A DNA stretch of 64,000 nucleotides from an uncultured Pseudomonadota bacterium (GTDB lineage: Bacteria; Myxococcota_A; UBA796; SXON01), in assembly GCA_903900265.1 (NCBI GenBank), contig CAIUMM010000014.1, forward strand, positions 1 through 64,000, given 5' to 3'. The position numbers and the translations under genes were made by a program. Positions within the stretch are counted from its first letter, which is position 1. Each line of letters begins with the position of its first letter. This document shows positions 19,105 through 27,499 of this stretch, piece by piece. Under the pieces are notes generated by a model. It was not told the origin of the DNA and searched no databases. It saw only the letters and a list, made by a program, of their open reading frames with translations.

Positions 19105-20217
19105 ATGCCCCACGACGCGCCGCCGCCTACCGCCGCAGCTTCCGGTGCCTTGCACGCGCTCGAGCTGCGTCAGGCCCCTGCACGTGCGGTCGGCCCCACG
19201 GTCGCGCGCGCGGTGGGAGACGCCGCGTTGGCGCTCACGTGGCGCGTGGTTCAAGCCAGCTCCAAAGAGTCTTTCCTCGCCGCAACGCCCCAAGCGCTCC
19301 GGAAGGTGTACTACACCGCCGACGACGGCTGGCAAGCGCCGCTGCACCTCATCCCGCCCCGCCCGGGCACCAGCGGCGAGCCGGTGCTGCTCGCGCATGG
19401 TCTGGGAGGCAACGCACGCGACTTTGATCTCGGCCCGTCTTCGCTCGCGCGCGCCCTGTCAAACGCAGGGTACGCGGTGTACCTGTTTGAACATCGCGCC
19501 GATCGCAGCGCGCTGCCCCCTGAAGGCGCCGCAGCCTTCAACGCCGACGACATCGCGACCCGCGACCTCGACGCGGCGCTCGCGCAGATCCGTCAGCACT
19601 CCGGCTTCGCGCGGGTGCTCTGTGTCGGCCACGCGTTCGGCGCGCAGCTGCTGTTGCTCAGGCTGGCGGCGCTAGGCGCGGAAGACATCGCTGGCACCGT
19701 GCTGATCGCTGGCGCCGCGCGCTTCTCCGAGCCGGCGTCGAGCCTACGCACCTGGGGCCAGATCGCGCAGCTGCTCCCGTCATCGTGGGTGTTGCCCACA
19801 CGCAGGATCCAGCAGCTTGCATCTCCGTTTATCGTGAGCGGTGCCGACCTTGGATCTCCGGGGACCGAAGGCGCGCTGGCGCGGGCTCGCCTGCGGCACG
19901 CGTCCGGAGACCTGCACGTGGGCGTGCTCAAGCAGGTGGCGGGCTGGCTTCGCCACGGTCACCTGACCGACGCCACAGGGCGCCTCGACGTGGTGGCGGC
20001 GCTGCCCAAGACCTCGTCGCTGGTCATCGAGCCCGACAACGATCCGAGCTGCCCGCCCGGCGCCGCTGAGCCCGCAGCCATCGCGATGGGCGCGTTCTTT
20101 GAGGCGCTGACCGGAGGTTGGGGGCACCTCGATCCGCTGATGGGCAATCGGGCGCCAGCCGAGCTGTACCCGCGCATCCTCGACTTCTTCGAGACCCGAC
20201 GTCGAGCCTGTTGGTAG
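19105..20217 (+). CDS. Alpha/beta-hydrolase-fold protein lacking the catalytic serine
   Basis: This 370-residue protein shows the lipase/PHA-synthase-like layout. The oxyanion region is PVLLAHGLGGNARDFD, the elbow sequence is VGHAFGAQ, an Asp motif is EPDNDPSCPPG (D313 region) and the His motif is GWGHLDPL (H341). The elbow should read G-H-S-x-G, but residue 177 is Ala (codon GCG at 19633). Acid and His are kept, so only the nucleophile is missing. A TCG to GCG change would explain it. It may be a binding or scaffold protein. An N-terminal export signal is not evident. ATG 19105 is the first plausible start; no strong ribosome-binding site was seen. Confidence 0.75.
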   Translation: MPHDAPPPTAAASGALHALELRQAPARAVGPTVARAVGDAALALTWRVVQASSKESFLAATPQALRKVYYTADDGWQAPLHLIPPRPGTSGEPVLLAHGLGGNARDFDLGPSSLARALSNAGYAVYLFEHRADRSALPPEGAAAFNADDIATRDLDAALAQIRQHSGFARVLCVGHAFGAQLLLLRLAALGAEDIAGTVLIAGAARFSEPASSLRTWGQIAQLLPSSWVLPTRRIQQLASPFIVSGADLGSPGTEGALARARLRHASGDLHVGVLKQVAGWLRHGHLTDATGRLDVVAALPKTSSLVIEPDNDPSCPPGAAEPAAIAMGAFFEALTGGWGHLDPLMGNRAPAELYPRILDFFETRRRACW

Positions 20218-20297
20218 GGCTTTGGGGTCGGGCAAATCTGGGCTGTTCAGTACGCACCGGGCGGGCGGGGCGATACGGGTGCCGCTGGAGCAAGCCC

Positions 20298-20762
20298 ATG
20301 GACGAAGTACCCGAAATCCTTGAACCTCGCCTTTGGAGACGGGACGGGTGGACGGCCCGCGTCATCAAAAACGAGGACGACGACGGATGGGCCGTGGAGA
20401 TGACCCGCGCCGGAGACGCGGAACCGGCGTTAGTCGGACCGTGGACGATGGGCCGGGACAAGAAGAACCCCAAACCGCTGGATCAATCGGCGTTCACCAC
20501 GCTCGTCAAGACCGCCGCCGAGGTGATTCGCCGCCACGAACACGCCGCGACGGCGCTGCTGCACAAAGCGTTCTCCTACGTCGACAAAGAAGGCCGTCGC
20601 ATCCGGGCGAGCCTCGACATCGCCCCCGACGAAGACGACCCCCACGCGATCCTCCACTGCGTCGACGACGTCACCAACGAGTCCATCCGCAAGGGACGCG
20701 TGCAGCCTCGCTTCAAGCTCTCGGCCACGACGCTCGACCGGTTCATCGTGAGCGGCGAGTAG
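20298..20762 (+). CDS. Conserved-looking hypothetical protein, cytoplasmic
   Basis: I do not recognise this 154-residue protein. It is soluble and charged, with no signal peptide or membrane segment. It opens PEILEPRLWRRDGWTARVI, has a mixed alpha/beta central part (DKKNPKPLDQSAFTTLVKTA, an amphipathic helix around VIRRHEHAA) and ends DRFIVSGE. ATG 20298 has GGAG seven bases upstream, and codon bias matches the neighbours, so I take it as real. Confidence 0.7.
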   Translation: MDEVPEILEPRLWRRDGWTARVIKNEDDDGWAVEMTRAGDAEPALVGPWTMGRDKKNPKPLDQSAFTTLVKTAAEVIRRHEHAATALLHKAFSYVDKEGRRIRASLDIAPDEDDPHAILHCVDDVTNESIRKGRVQPRFKLSATTLDRFIVSGE

Positions 20763-20788
20763 TCCGAACCGCTCTGGCGCATCTCTCG

Positions 20789-22360
20789 CTACTGAAGTCG
20801 TTGAACCATCGCAAACAGCCACTTGGCATGCGCGACCAACAGCTGCTTCGAGGTCAACTCCTTCTCCGACTCCGGCGCAAAATAGCCGGTGCCAAGGTTG
20901 GCGATCGGGATGTCCTCATCGAGGAACGGATCGACGCCGGTTCCGCCGCGGATCGGCGCGATCAGCACGGGAACGCCGACATCGGCGGCCGCGCTTCGCG
21001 CGATGTCGACCAGCTCTGGGCGCCCGGCGAGCCGAGGCCCCATGTTGACGTACTGGTCGACGGCCGAAAACTCCCGCGCCCCGGCCAACGCCCGTACATG
21101 CTCGACACGCACGGCAAGCTGCTGCGGATCAAAGTCACGAATCCGAATGTCGAGACGCAACCCCGACTCGGTCGTACGCGCGCGATACGGATGAGAGTAG
21201 CCCTCTCGCCCCGCGCTGTCCTCGCACCCCAAGGGGAATCCAGGATTCGAGGCGTAGAACTCGGACAGCCACCTTAGCATCGGCTCTACGTTGGCGTCGT
21301 CGGCGCCGACGCTCGCAGCGCCCGAGTCGGCCACATCGCCGCTGATCGCCAAAGCAAACGTGAATGAAGCGCCCCGCGGCAGATGCGGCGCCATCACCGC
21401 GTTCAGCGCGGCAGTGACGCGCTCAGCGGCGCCCTCCCGAACCCGCACGTGCACCACGGCGTCGCAATCCCGCAGCGCGTCGGACACAAAACCCGTGAAC
21501 ACGGCGTCTTCCGGGGCGACCAACGCGCGCCATTCCGCGACGAGCCGGGGCGCGGCGCGATGGCCTTCGGCCGCGGCCGTGGCGCCGTGCGTGTTCACGC
21601 CACCGACGTGCGCAACCCACAACGCACCATCGGGCGTCGGACCGGGAGCAGGCTCGGAGAACGTGACGCTCGTCCCCGCGGCGTTGAAGTTCTCGACGTT
21701 GACCTCAAAAGGCAGGATTCCATCGACCGTGTAGCCATACGCGACGCCCCGCTCGGCAAAGAGCTTCGCGAGGGCAACCACCGCCGCATGGCGACCCACC
21801 TCTTCATCCGGCCGCGCGACCAGCACCAACGGCGGGTGCGGAACCTCCGGATGCGCAGCGAGCAGCTTGGCGAGCGTCATGCAGTGCGTCAGCCCGAGCT
21901 TGTCGTCCAAGCCGAAAGGGAAGTCCCCTTCTCCGTGGATGATGTCATGCCCCACCCACGCAGCCAACGCCGGGTAATGGGCGCTGTCCACTTGGATCAT
22001 CGGGTTCTTTGGATACGGAATTCGACTGCCGTCCCATGCTTTCACCACATGCAAGCGCGGCACCGCCTGTGTTCCGCGAGCCGTGTCCAGATGCACGGCA
22101 AGCGCCACCGGTCGGCCTGCCGCCAACACCCCGCGACCGGGAAGCCAGGCGAGCACGTTCGCGAACGCGTCCTGCTCCACCGTCGCGCCGAGATCCTCGT
22201 AGAACCCGGCGAGCGCCGCAGCGAGCGTACGTTGACCCTCGGTGGTGGGGATCGCGTCGGAGAGCTCATCGGATTGGCTGTCGATCGAGACCACCCACTG
22301 CAGGTGGGCAAACGAGAGGTCGGCGATTCCGGAGTCAGACGTGCGCGGGGGGATTGCCAT
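20789..22360 (-). CDS. M20-family metallopeptidase, peptidase T-like
   Basis: This di-zinc aminopeptidase-type protein has 523 residues with start ATG 22360. Visible metal and catalytic positions are LAVHLDTARG (His and the following Asp), FGLDDKLGL (bridging Asp), ARPDEEVG (general base Glu-Glu) and VDGILPFEVNVENFNA; the dimerisation domain holds GGVNTHGATAAAEGH. The segment GHDIIHGEGDFPFG resembles the PepT loop before the bridging Asp. It is longer than typical PepT (about 410), with insertions in the lid domain. No signal peptide, so a cytoplasmic tripeptidase or related deacylase. It lies 47 bases downstream of the methyltransferase gene, likely co-transcribed. Confidence 0.83.
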   Translation of the reverse strand: MAIPPRTSDSGIADLSFAHLQWVVSIDSQSDELSDAIPTTEGQRTLAAALAGFYEDLGATVEQDAFANVLAWLPGRGVLAAGRPVALAVHLDTARGTQAVPRLHVVKAWDGSRIPYPKNPMIQVDSAHYPALAAWVGHDIIHGEGDFPFGLDDKLGLTHCMTLAKLLAAHPEVPHPPLVLVARPDEEVGRHAAVVALAKLFAERGVAYGYTVDGILPFEVNVENFNAAGTSVTFSEPAPGPTPDGALWVAHVGGVNTHGATAAAEGHRAAPRLVAEWRALVAPEDAVFTGFVSDALRDCDAVVHVRVREGAAERVTAALNAVMAPHLPRGASFTFALAISGDVADSGAASVGADDANVEPMLRWLSEFYASNPGFPLGCEDSAGREGYSHPYRARTTESGLRLDIRIRDFDPQQLAVRVEHVRALAGAREFSAVDQYVNMGPRLAGRPELVDIARSAAADVGVPVLIAPIRGGTGVDPFLDEDIPIANLGTGYFAPESEKELTSKQLLVAHAKWLFAMVQRLQ

Positions 22361-22407
22361 GCCCCAACGTAGCGCGCCCACAGCCAGCGCACATCCGGGC
22401 CGGCGGA

Positions 22408-23574
22408 TCACCCCACGCCCAACCGCCACAGCGACGTCACCTCGGCCGCCCGCGCCTGATGCAGCGGATCGGTAGCATCCGAAGCCTTCGCGTGCGTCGG
22501 GCGCGTGTCCAAGCGATCGATCACCCGCAGCCCACCGGCGGCGATCCACCCCAAGAGCTCCGGTCGCGTCCGCAAGCCCAGATGCTCAGCAAAGTCGGAC
22601 AACACCAGCCAACCCTCCCCGCCCGGCGCCAGATGCGCCGCGAGTCCGGAGAGAAAGCCCCGCAGCATCCGGCTGTCGGGATCGTAGACGCCGTGCTCCA
22701 CCGCCGAGGTCGGCGTGGCCGGCACCCACGGAGGATTACACACCACCAAGCCCGCGTGACCGTCTGGAAACATGTCGCATTGAAGAACCTCAATCCGGCG
22801 GGTGAGCCCGAGGCGGCTCGCGTTGTCGCGGGCGCACGCCACCGCGCGCGCGTCCTGGTCGGTCGCGACCACCCGCGACACGCCGCGCTGCGCGAGCACC
22901 GTCGCCAGCACGCCGGTGCCGGTGCCGATGTCGAACGCCAGCGAGCCGCTGCCGCCGACGGAGGTCGGTGCCGAGAGCGACGGCGGAATCGGCGCGCGCG
23001 CCACCAAGTCGATGTACTCGCCCCGAACCGGGGAGTAAACCCCGTAGTAAGAATGGATACGACCACGAAGCGCCGGGATCTCCACCCCTTTCTTGCGCCA
23101 CTCGTGCGCGCCCACGAGCCCCAGCACCTCGCGCAACGACACCGCAAAGGGCGCGACAGCATCGCCGTAAGCCTCCGCACAGGCGAGCCGCAGGTCCGGA
23201 GCCCGACGCAGCGGCAACACAAACCCATGGTCAAACGCCACGAGAAAGCGGCCAAGCGCCAACGCACGCCGAGACTGTGTGGCCCGATGCTGGGAGAACG
23301 CGTCGTGCGCCGTCCCAGAGGCGGTCGGGGAGGGTGCGGGCTGGAGCCGGTCCTGCTTGCCCATCGCCGTGAGCAGCTCGCGGCCCGCGTGGTAGTCGCC
23401 GCGCCAAAGGATGCCCACGCCGCTGGAGACGAGCGCCCAGGCCTCTGCGGGGCTGAGCCGCAACGCCGGATCCTCGCTGGCGAGGCGCACCTCCTCGGGA
23501 GGGTGCGAACCGTTCTCGGAGACCCAACGCGCGGCGCGGCGCTCACCCGCTTCGATCCAATGCAGCTGCGACAT
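22408..23574 (-). CDS. SAM-dependent methyltransferase with NPPW motif (PrmC/RlmG-like class)
   Basis: The C-terminal half is a class I methyltransferase: LAFDIGTGTGVLA (motif I), VVATDQDARAV (acidic beta-2), LQCDMFPD and VVCNPPWVPA. The NPPW catalytic motif is typical of enzymes that methylate glutamine side-chain or exocyclic base nitrogens. The N-terminal 180 residues form a helical region (RRALALGRFLVAFDHGFVLPL, SYYGVYSPVRGEYIDL) like the substrate-recognition half of this group. Substrate is not assignable. Start ATG 23574. Confidence 0.78.
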   Translation of the reverse strand: MSQLHWIEAGERRAARWVSENGSHPPEEVRLASEDPALRLSPAEAWALVSSGVGILWRGDYHAGRELLTAMGKQDRLQPAPSPTASGTAHDAFSQHRATQSRRALALGRFLVAFDHGFVLPLRRAPDLRLACAEAYGDAVAPFAVSLREVLGLVGAHEWRKKGVEIPALRGRIHSYYGVYSPVRGEYIDLVARAPIPPSLSAPTSVGGSGSLAFDIGTGTGVLATVLAQRGVSRVVATDQDARAVACARDNASRLGLTRRIEVLQCDMFPDGHAGLVVCNPPWVPATPTSAVEHGVYDPDSRMLRGFLSGLAAHLAPGGEGWLVLSDFAEHLGLRTRPELLGWIAAGGLRVIDRLDTRPTHAKASDATDPLHQARAAEVTSLWRLGVG

Positions 23575-23622
23575 CGCATTCCCCTAACCCCTCCGAACCG
23601 GCCGAACAGCACGTTCGGGGCG

Positions 23623-23651
23623 TTGCGATCAGGCCCGAGGTCATGTATGGT
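23623..23651 (+). promoter_or_regulatory. Candidate promoter for the MopE/FG-GAP lipoprotein gene
   Basis: TTGCGA (23623-23628), an exact 17-base spacer and TATGGT (23646-23651). Each hexamer is 4 of 6 to consensus. Predicted transcription start is near 23658, just before the gene start. Confidence 0.4.
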
Positions 23652-23665
23652 GGCTCCGATTTGGA

Positions 23666-25987
23666 GTGCGCTTGCGTCTATCTCTCGGCATCTTTGCGTT
23701 GGCGCTCAGCGGGTGCGGCGGCAGAACCTGCGGTGAAGGCACCGTGGAGCGCGATGGCGAGTGTGTAGGCGTCACGCCCGGCGACTCGGACGCAGATACG
23801 GACGCAGACTCCGATGCCGACTCGGACGCGGACTCCGATGCCGATTCGGACGCGGACTCCGACGCTGATTCGGACGCGGACTCGGATGCCGACTCGGACG
23901 CAGACTCCGATGCCGACGTCCCGGTCGACGCCGACAACGACGGGTACTTCGACGACGAAGACTGCGACGACACGCGGCCCGAGGTGAACCCGGGAGCGAC
24001 CGAGCGGTGCGACGCGACGAACACCGACGAGAACTGCGACGGCGCGGCGGAAGACGCGACCGCCACCGGCCAGACCGTTTGGTATCTGGACAATGACGGC
24101 GACGGCTACGGCGGCTCCACCACGGTGACCGCGTGCGACGCGCCGGCCCGGTACGTAGCGGTCACCGGCGACTGCGACGACGCCAACGGCAGCGTCCCAG
24201 ACTCCATCACGTGGTTCCAAGACTTAGACGGCGATGGCTACGGCAACGCCGCGGTCACCAAAGAGAGCTGCGTGGCGCCGTCCGGCTACGTCGCGTCCGA
24301 CACCGACTGCAACGACCTCTCCTACTACATCAGCCCCGGCGCGACGGAGGTCTGCGACGACATCGACAACGACTGCGACTCGAGCATCGACGACGCCGAC
24401 CGCAGCCTCGACACCTCCACGGGTTCGCCCTGGTACGCCGACGACGATGCGGACGGCTACGGTGACGCCGGTAGCATCACCTATGCGTGTGAGCTGCCCG
24501 CGGGTCTGGTCACCGACACCAGCGACTGCGACGACAGCGACGCCTCCGTGAACCCCGCCGCCGTCGACATCCCGAACGATGGCATCGACAACGACTGCGT
24601 GGACGGCGACAACCACGACGGCGACGGCGATGGCTACGAAGACGAGGCGTGGGGTGGGACCGACTGCGACGACAGCGACTCTGCCATCAGCCCCAGCGCG
24701 ACCGAGGTCTGTGAAGACGACATCGACAACAACTGCGACGGGAGCGCGGGCTCGTGCACGCTCGCGGTCGGCGGCGCCCTGCGCACCGGCGCCGACGTAC
24801 GGCTCTACGACTCCTACGCCTCTGGGGACAGCCTCGACAGCCTCGGCGACTTCGACGGCGACGGCGTGAACGACCTGCTCTCGTACAGCAAGGACTATTA
24901 CTTCTCTTCGGTGGCGTTGTCGCCGTTGACCAGCGGCACGTACAGCTACGACTTCGGCGTCAGCTACGGCAGCGGGATCGGCTACGCCTCGGATGTCGCG
25001 TATGCAGGCGACTTGGACGGCGACGGTGACGACGAGATGATGGTCGGCGCGAAGAACGACTCCCGGAGCACGAAGTCGCTGAACGGCGACGTACTGCTCT
25101 ACTTAGGCGGCAGCTCCGGGAGCGTCTACGCCAGCAGCTTCTACGGGCGCTTGTACGGCTCAAACAGCTACGAGTACCTCGGCTGTTCGGTGTCCGGTAA
25201 CGGCGTAGACGTCACCGGCGACGGCTCGCCCGACATCATCGCCGGAGCCTACGGCGCAGAAGCGGCGTACGTGATGGACGGAGCCTGGTCCGGCACCGTC
25301 GCAGTGACGACCTACGACGCCAAGTTCACCGGTTCCAGCGAGTATTTCGGCAGCGACGTCTCGCTCGTGGATGACGTCGACGGCGACGGCATCGGCGATG
25401 TCATGGTCGGCGGCTACAATCGATCCAGCACCGCCGGAGCGGCCTACCTGTTCCTCGGGCCGGTGTCGGGCTCCAAGACCACCGCCTCGGCCGATGCGCA
25501 CCGCTACGGCGGCTCGGGGGACGCGCTCGGATACGTGGTGACCGGGGTGGGAGACGTCGATGGTGATGGCCTGAACGACATGGCGGTCTCCTCCCCGAAC
25601 GACTCGGCGTACGCCGGCATGGTCGAGGTGTTCGCCGGCGCGGCATCGCCCACGCTGACGGGCACACCGATGGCGACGCTACCCGGGCGCTCAGTGGATA
25701 GTTACTTCGGCCTCGCGGTCAGCCACGGCGATGTGGACGGCGACGGTCTGTCCGAGGTGCTGGTCGGCGCCCCGTACGAGTCCAGTGTAGGCGCGGCCTA
25801 CGTGGTGTTCGGTCCGTTCTCGGGGACGATGTCGGCCTCCGACTACGGTCGCTTCACCGGCTGGTCCAGCTCCCTCGCGGGGACGAGCATCTCCGGTGGC
25901 GATCTCAACGACGACGGCTACGACGATGTGGCGATCGGAGCCACGGGACAGGGCTACATGTACGTGGTCTACGGGACGGGTATCTGA
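23666..25987 (+). CDS. Surface lipoprotein: Asp-rich linker, MopE-type metal-binding motifs, FG-GAP beta-propeller
   Basis: The signal peptide ends in a lipobox (ALALSGC). Then come a (Asp-Ser-Asp-Ala)n linker of about 50 residues, five Cys/Asp-rich motifs of the putative metal-binding type found in MopE (for example DNDGYFDDEDCDDTRPE and DGDGYEDEAWGGTDCDDSD), and about seven FG-GAP/integrin-alpha repeats (GDFDGDGVNDLL, GDLDGDGDDEMMVG, DDVDGDGIGDVMVGG, GDVDGDGLNDMAVSS). The FG-GAP repeats bind Ca2+ and fold into a seven-bladed propeller. The protein is likely displayed on the cell surface with roles in adhesion or metal binding; MopE homology suggests copper, as inference. GTG 23666 is listed, but TTG 23672 has GGAG five bases upstream and may be the true start. 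Confidence 0.85.
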   Translation: MRLRLSLGIFALALSGCGGRTCGEGTVERDGECVGVTPGDSDADTDADSDADSDADSDADSDADSDADSDADSDADSDADSDADVPVDADNDGYFDDEDCDDTRPEVNPGATERCDATNTDENCDGAAEDATATGQTVWYLDNDGDGYGGSTTVTACDAPARYVAVTGDCDDANGSVPDSITWFQDLDGDGYGNAAVTKESCVAPSGYVASDTDCNDLSYYISPGATEVCDDIDNDCDSSIDDADRSLDTSTGSPWYADDDADGYGDAGSITYACELPAGLVTDTSDCDDSDASVNPAAVDIPNDGIDNDCVDGDNHDGDGDGYEDEAWGGTDCDDSDSAISPSATEVCEDDIDNNCDGSAGSCTLAVGGALRTGADVRLYDSYASGDSLDSLGDFDGDGVNDLLSYSKDYYFSSVALSPLTSGTYSYDFGVSYGSGIGYASDVAYAGDLDGDGDDEMMVGAKNDSRSTKSLNGDVLLYLGGSSGSVYASSFYGRLYGSNSYEYLGCSVSGNGVDVTGDGSPDIIAGAYGAEAAYVMDGAWSGTVAVTTYDAKFTGSSEYFGSDVSLVDDVDGDGIGDVMVGGYNRSSTAGAAYLFLGPVSGSKTTASADAHRYGGSGDALGYVVTGVGDVDGDGLNDMAVSSPNDSAYAGMVEVFAGAASPTLTGTPMATLPGRSVDSYFGLAVSHGDVDGDGLSEVLVGAPYESSVGAAYVVFGPFSGTMSASDYGRFTGWSSSLAGTSISGGDLNDDGYDDVAIGATGQGYMYVVYGTGI
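23779..23918 (+). repeat. 12-bp degenerate tandem repeat coding Asp-Ser-Asp-Ala
   Basis: About eleven units of gactcggacgc(a/g) with synonymous third-base changes (gac/gat, tcg/tcc) code for a flexible, highly acidic stalk after the lipid anchor. The synonymous drift shows selection on the peptide. Confidence 0.85.
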
Positions 25988-25989
25988 CC

Positions 25990-27495
25990 ATGTGGTTGCT
26001 TCTCCTCCTTCAAGCCTGCGGACCGACTTCGGACAGCGCGGACTCTACGCCGGCAGACGCGGACACCGACGCCGATACGGACTCAGACACCGACGCCGAT
26101 TCGGACACCGATACCGACTCGGATACGGACTCCGATACCGACGCGGACTCCGACGCGGACTCGGACACCGATGCAGACACCGACTCGGACACCGACGCGG
26201 ACTGCACCACGCTGGGCTTTGGCTCCGCCGCGACGTTCAGCCTGCCCTCGGGCTTCGCGACCGACGAGTTCGACGCGCTGACCGACACCTCCGGGGACGA
26301 CCCCACGTGGGCGCTCGCGGATCTGGACGGCGATGGCATGTCCGACATCGTGGTCACTAAGTGGACCAGCAGCGGCATCGCCGGGCTGGGAACATCCAAG
26401 TGGTTGGTCTACGCCAACAGCGGCAGCGGCTTTGCATCCGCGAGCACCTTCAGCCTGCCGTTCGGCTTCGACACCGACGAGTTTGACGCGCTGACCGACA
26501 CGTCGGGCGCCGATCCCACGTGGGCCCTGCTGGACGTCGACGGCGACCACCTCTCCGATCTCGTCGTGACCGAATGGGCGTCCAGCGGCATCGCCGGGCT
26601 GGGAACGTCGAAGTGGCTGGTCTACCCCAACACCGGCACCGACTTCGGGGCCGCCACCACCTTCACGTTGCCGTCCGGCTTCGGCACCAACGAGCTCGAC
26701 GCGATCACCGACACCTCCGGCGCCAATCCGACCTGGGGACTGCTCGACCTCGATGGCGACGGGCTCGTGGACCTCGTCGTGAACGAGTGGGCGTCCAGCG
26801 GCATCGCCGGGCTGGGAACGTCGAAGTGGCTGGTGTACCCGAACAGCGGCACCGGCTTCGGCTCGGCGAGCAGCTTCACCATGCCGTCCGGGTTCGGGTC
26901 GCTGGAATTCGACGCGCTCACCGACACATCGGGGACCAACCCCACGTGGGCGCTGGCCGATCTCGAAGGGGATGGGTTGGTCGATCTGGTGGTCAGCGAA
27001 TGGACGTCGAGCGGCATCGCCGGTCTGGGCACCACGAAGTGGCTGACCTACACGAACAGCGGCAGCGGCTTTGGATCGGCGAGCACGTTCAGCTTGCCGT
27101 CTGGCTTTGACACCGACGAGTTCGACGCGCTCAGCGACAACAACGGGGACGATCCGACCTGGGCGCTGCTGGATCTCGCCGGCGACGGCCGCGCGGACCT
27201 CATCGTCAGCGAGTGGGTCTCTACCGGCATCGCGGGGCTCGGCACCACCGAGTGGCTGGTGTATGAGAACGACGGGACCGGCTTCGGCGCAGCGGCTACG
27301 GCCTCCTTGCCGTCCGGCTTCGACACCGACGAGTTCGACGCGATCAGCGACAACAACGGCGCCGATCCGACGTGGGGCCTGCTGGACCTCAACGGGTCCG
27401 GCGCGGTCGATCTGGTCGTGAACGAGTGGGCTTCCAGCGGCATCCGCGGGCTGGGGACGACGAGCTGGCTGCTCTACTCCAACAGCTGCGACTGA
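25990..27495 (+). CDS. Lipoprotein with Asp-rich stalk and six 71-residue propeller repeats
   Basis: The signal peptide MWLLLLLQAC ends in a lipobox Cys10. Residues 20-71 are a D-T/D-S stalk. From F77 there are six head-to-tail repeats, five of exactly 71 residues (213 bases) and the last of 70. Each contains TFSLPSGF, TDEFDALTD, DPTWAL, DLDGDG..DLVV.EW, SSGIAGLGT and KWLVY. The DxDGDG loops are calcium-site-like, as in VCBS/FG-GAP blades. A single Cys72 before blade 1 and Cys500 after blade 6 could join by a disulfide and clamp a six-bladed propeller. I do not recognise the family. Start ATG 25990 lies two bases after the stop of the preceding lipoprotein, so the pair is likely co-expressed. 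Confidence 0.85.
   Translation: MWLLLLLQACGPTSDSADSTPADADTDADTDSDTDADSDTDTDSDTDSDTDADSDADSDTDADTDSDTDADCTTLGFGSAATFSLPSGFATDEFDALTDTSGDDPTWALADLDGDGMSDIVVTKWTSSGIAGLGTSKWLVYANSGSGFASASTFSLPFGFDTDEFDALTDTSGADPTWALLDVDGDHLSDLVVTEWASSGIAGLGTSKWLVYPNTGTDFGAATTFTLPSGFGTNELDAITDTSGANPTWGLLDLDGDGLVDLVVNEWASSGIAGLGTSKWLVYPNSGTGFGSASSFTMPSGFGSLEFDALTDTSGTNPTWALADLEGDGLVDLVVSEWTSSGIAGLGTTKWLTYTNSGSGFGSASTFSLPSGFDTDEFDALSDNNGDDPTWALLDLAGDGRADLIVSEWVSTGIAGLGTTEWLVYENDGTGFGAAATASLPSGFDTDEFDAISDNNGADPTWGLLDLNGSGAVDLVVNEWASSGIRGLGTTSWLLYSNSCD
26056..26202 (+). repeat. 6-bp/12-bp tandem repeat coding Asp-Thr/Asp-Ser/Asp-Ala stalk
   Basis: About 24 Asp-X dipeptides in a row, encoded by gac/gat alternating with tcg, tcc, acc, acg or gcg. 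It resembles the stalk of the upstream lipoprotein but is richer in Thr. Confidence 0.85.
26218..27495 (+). repeat. Six in-frame 213-bp tandem repeats
   Basis: Units begin at 26218, 26431, 26644, 26857, 27070 and 27283, each at the Phe codon of 'F(G/A)(S/A)A'. Spacing is exactly 213 bases throughout; the last unit is shortened by the Cys-Asp-stop end. Units share long identical blocks such as 'ccagcggcatcgccgggctg', which points to recent duplication or gene conversion. Confidence 0.92.
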
Positions 27496-27499
27496 CACG

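Noticed and set aside
23779-23918. CRISPR-like short regular repeats
   Set aside because: The 12-bp units are contiguous, in frame and vary by synonymous codons for Asp-Ser-Asp-Ala. No spacers and no cas genes.
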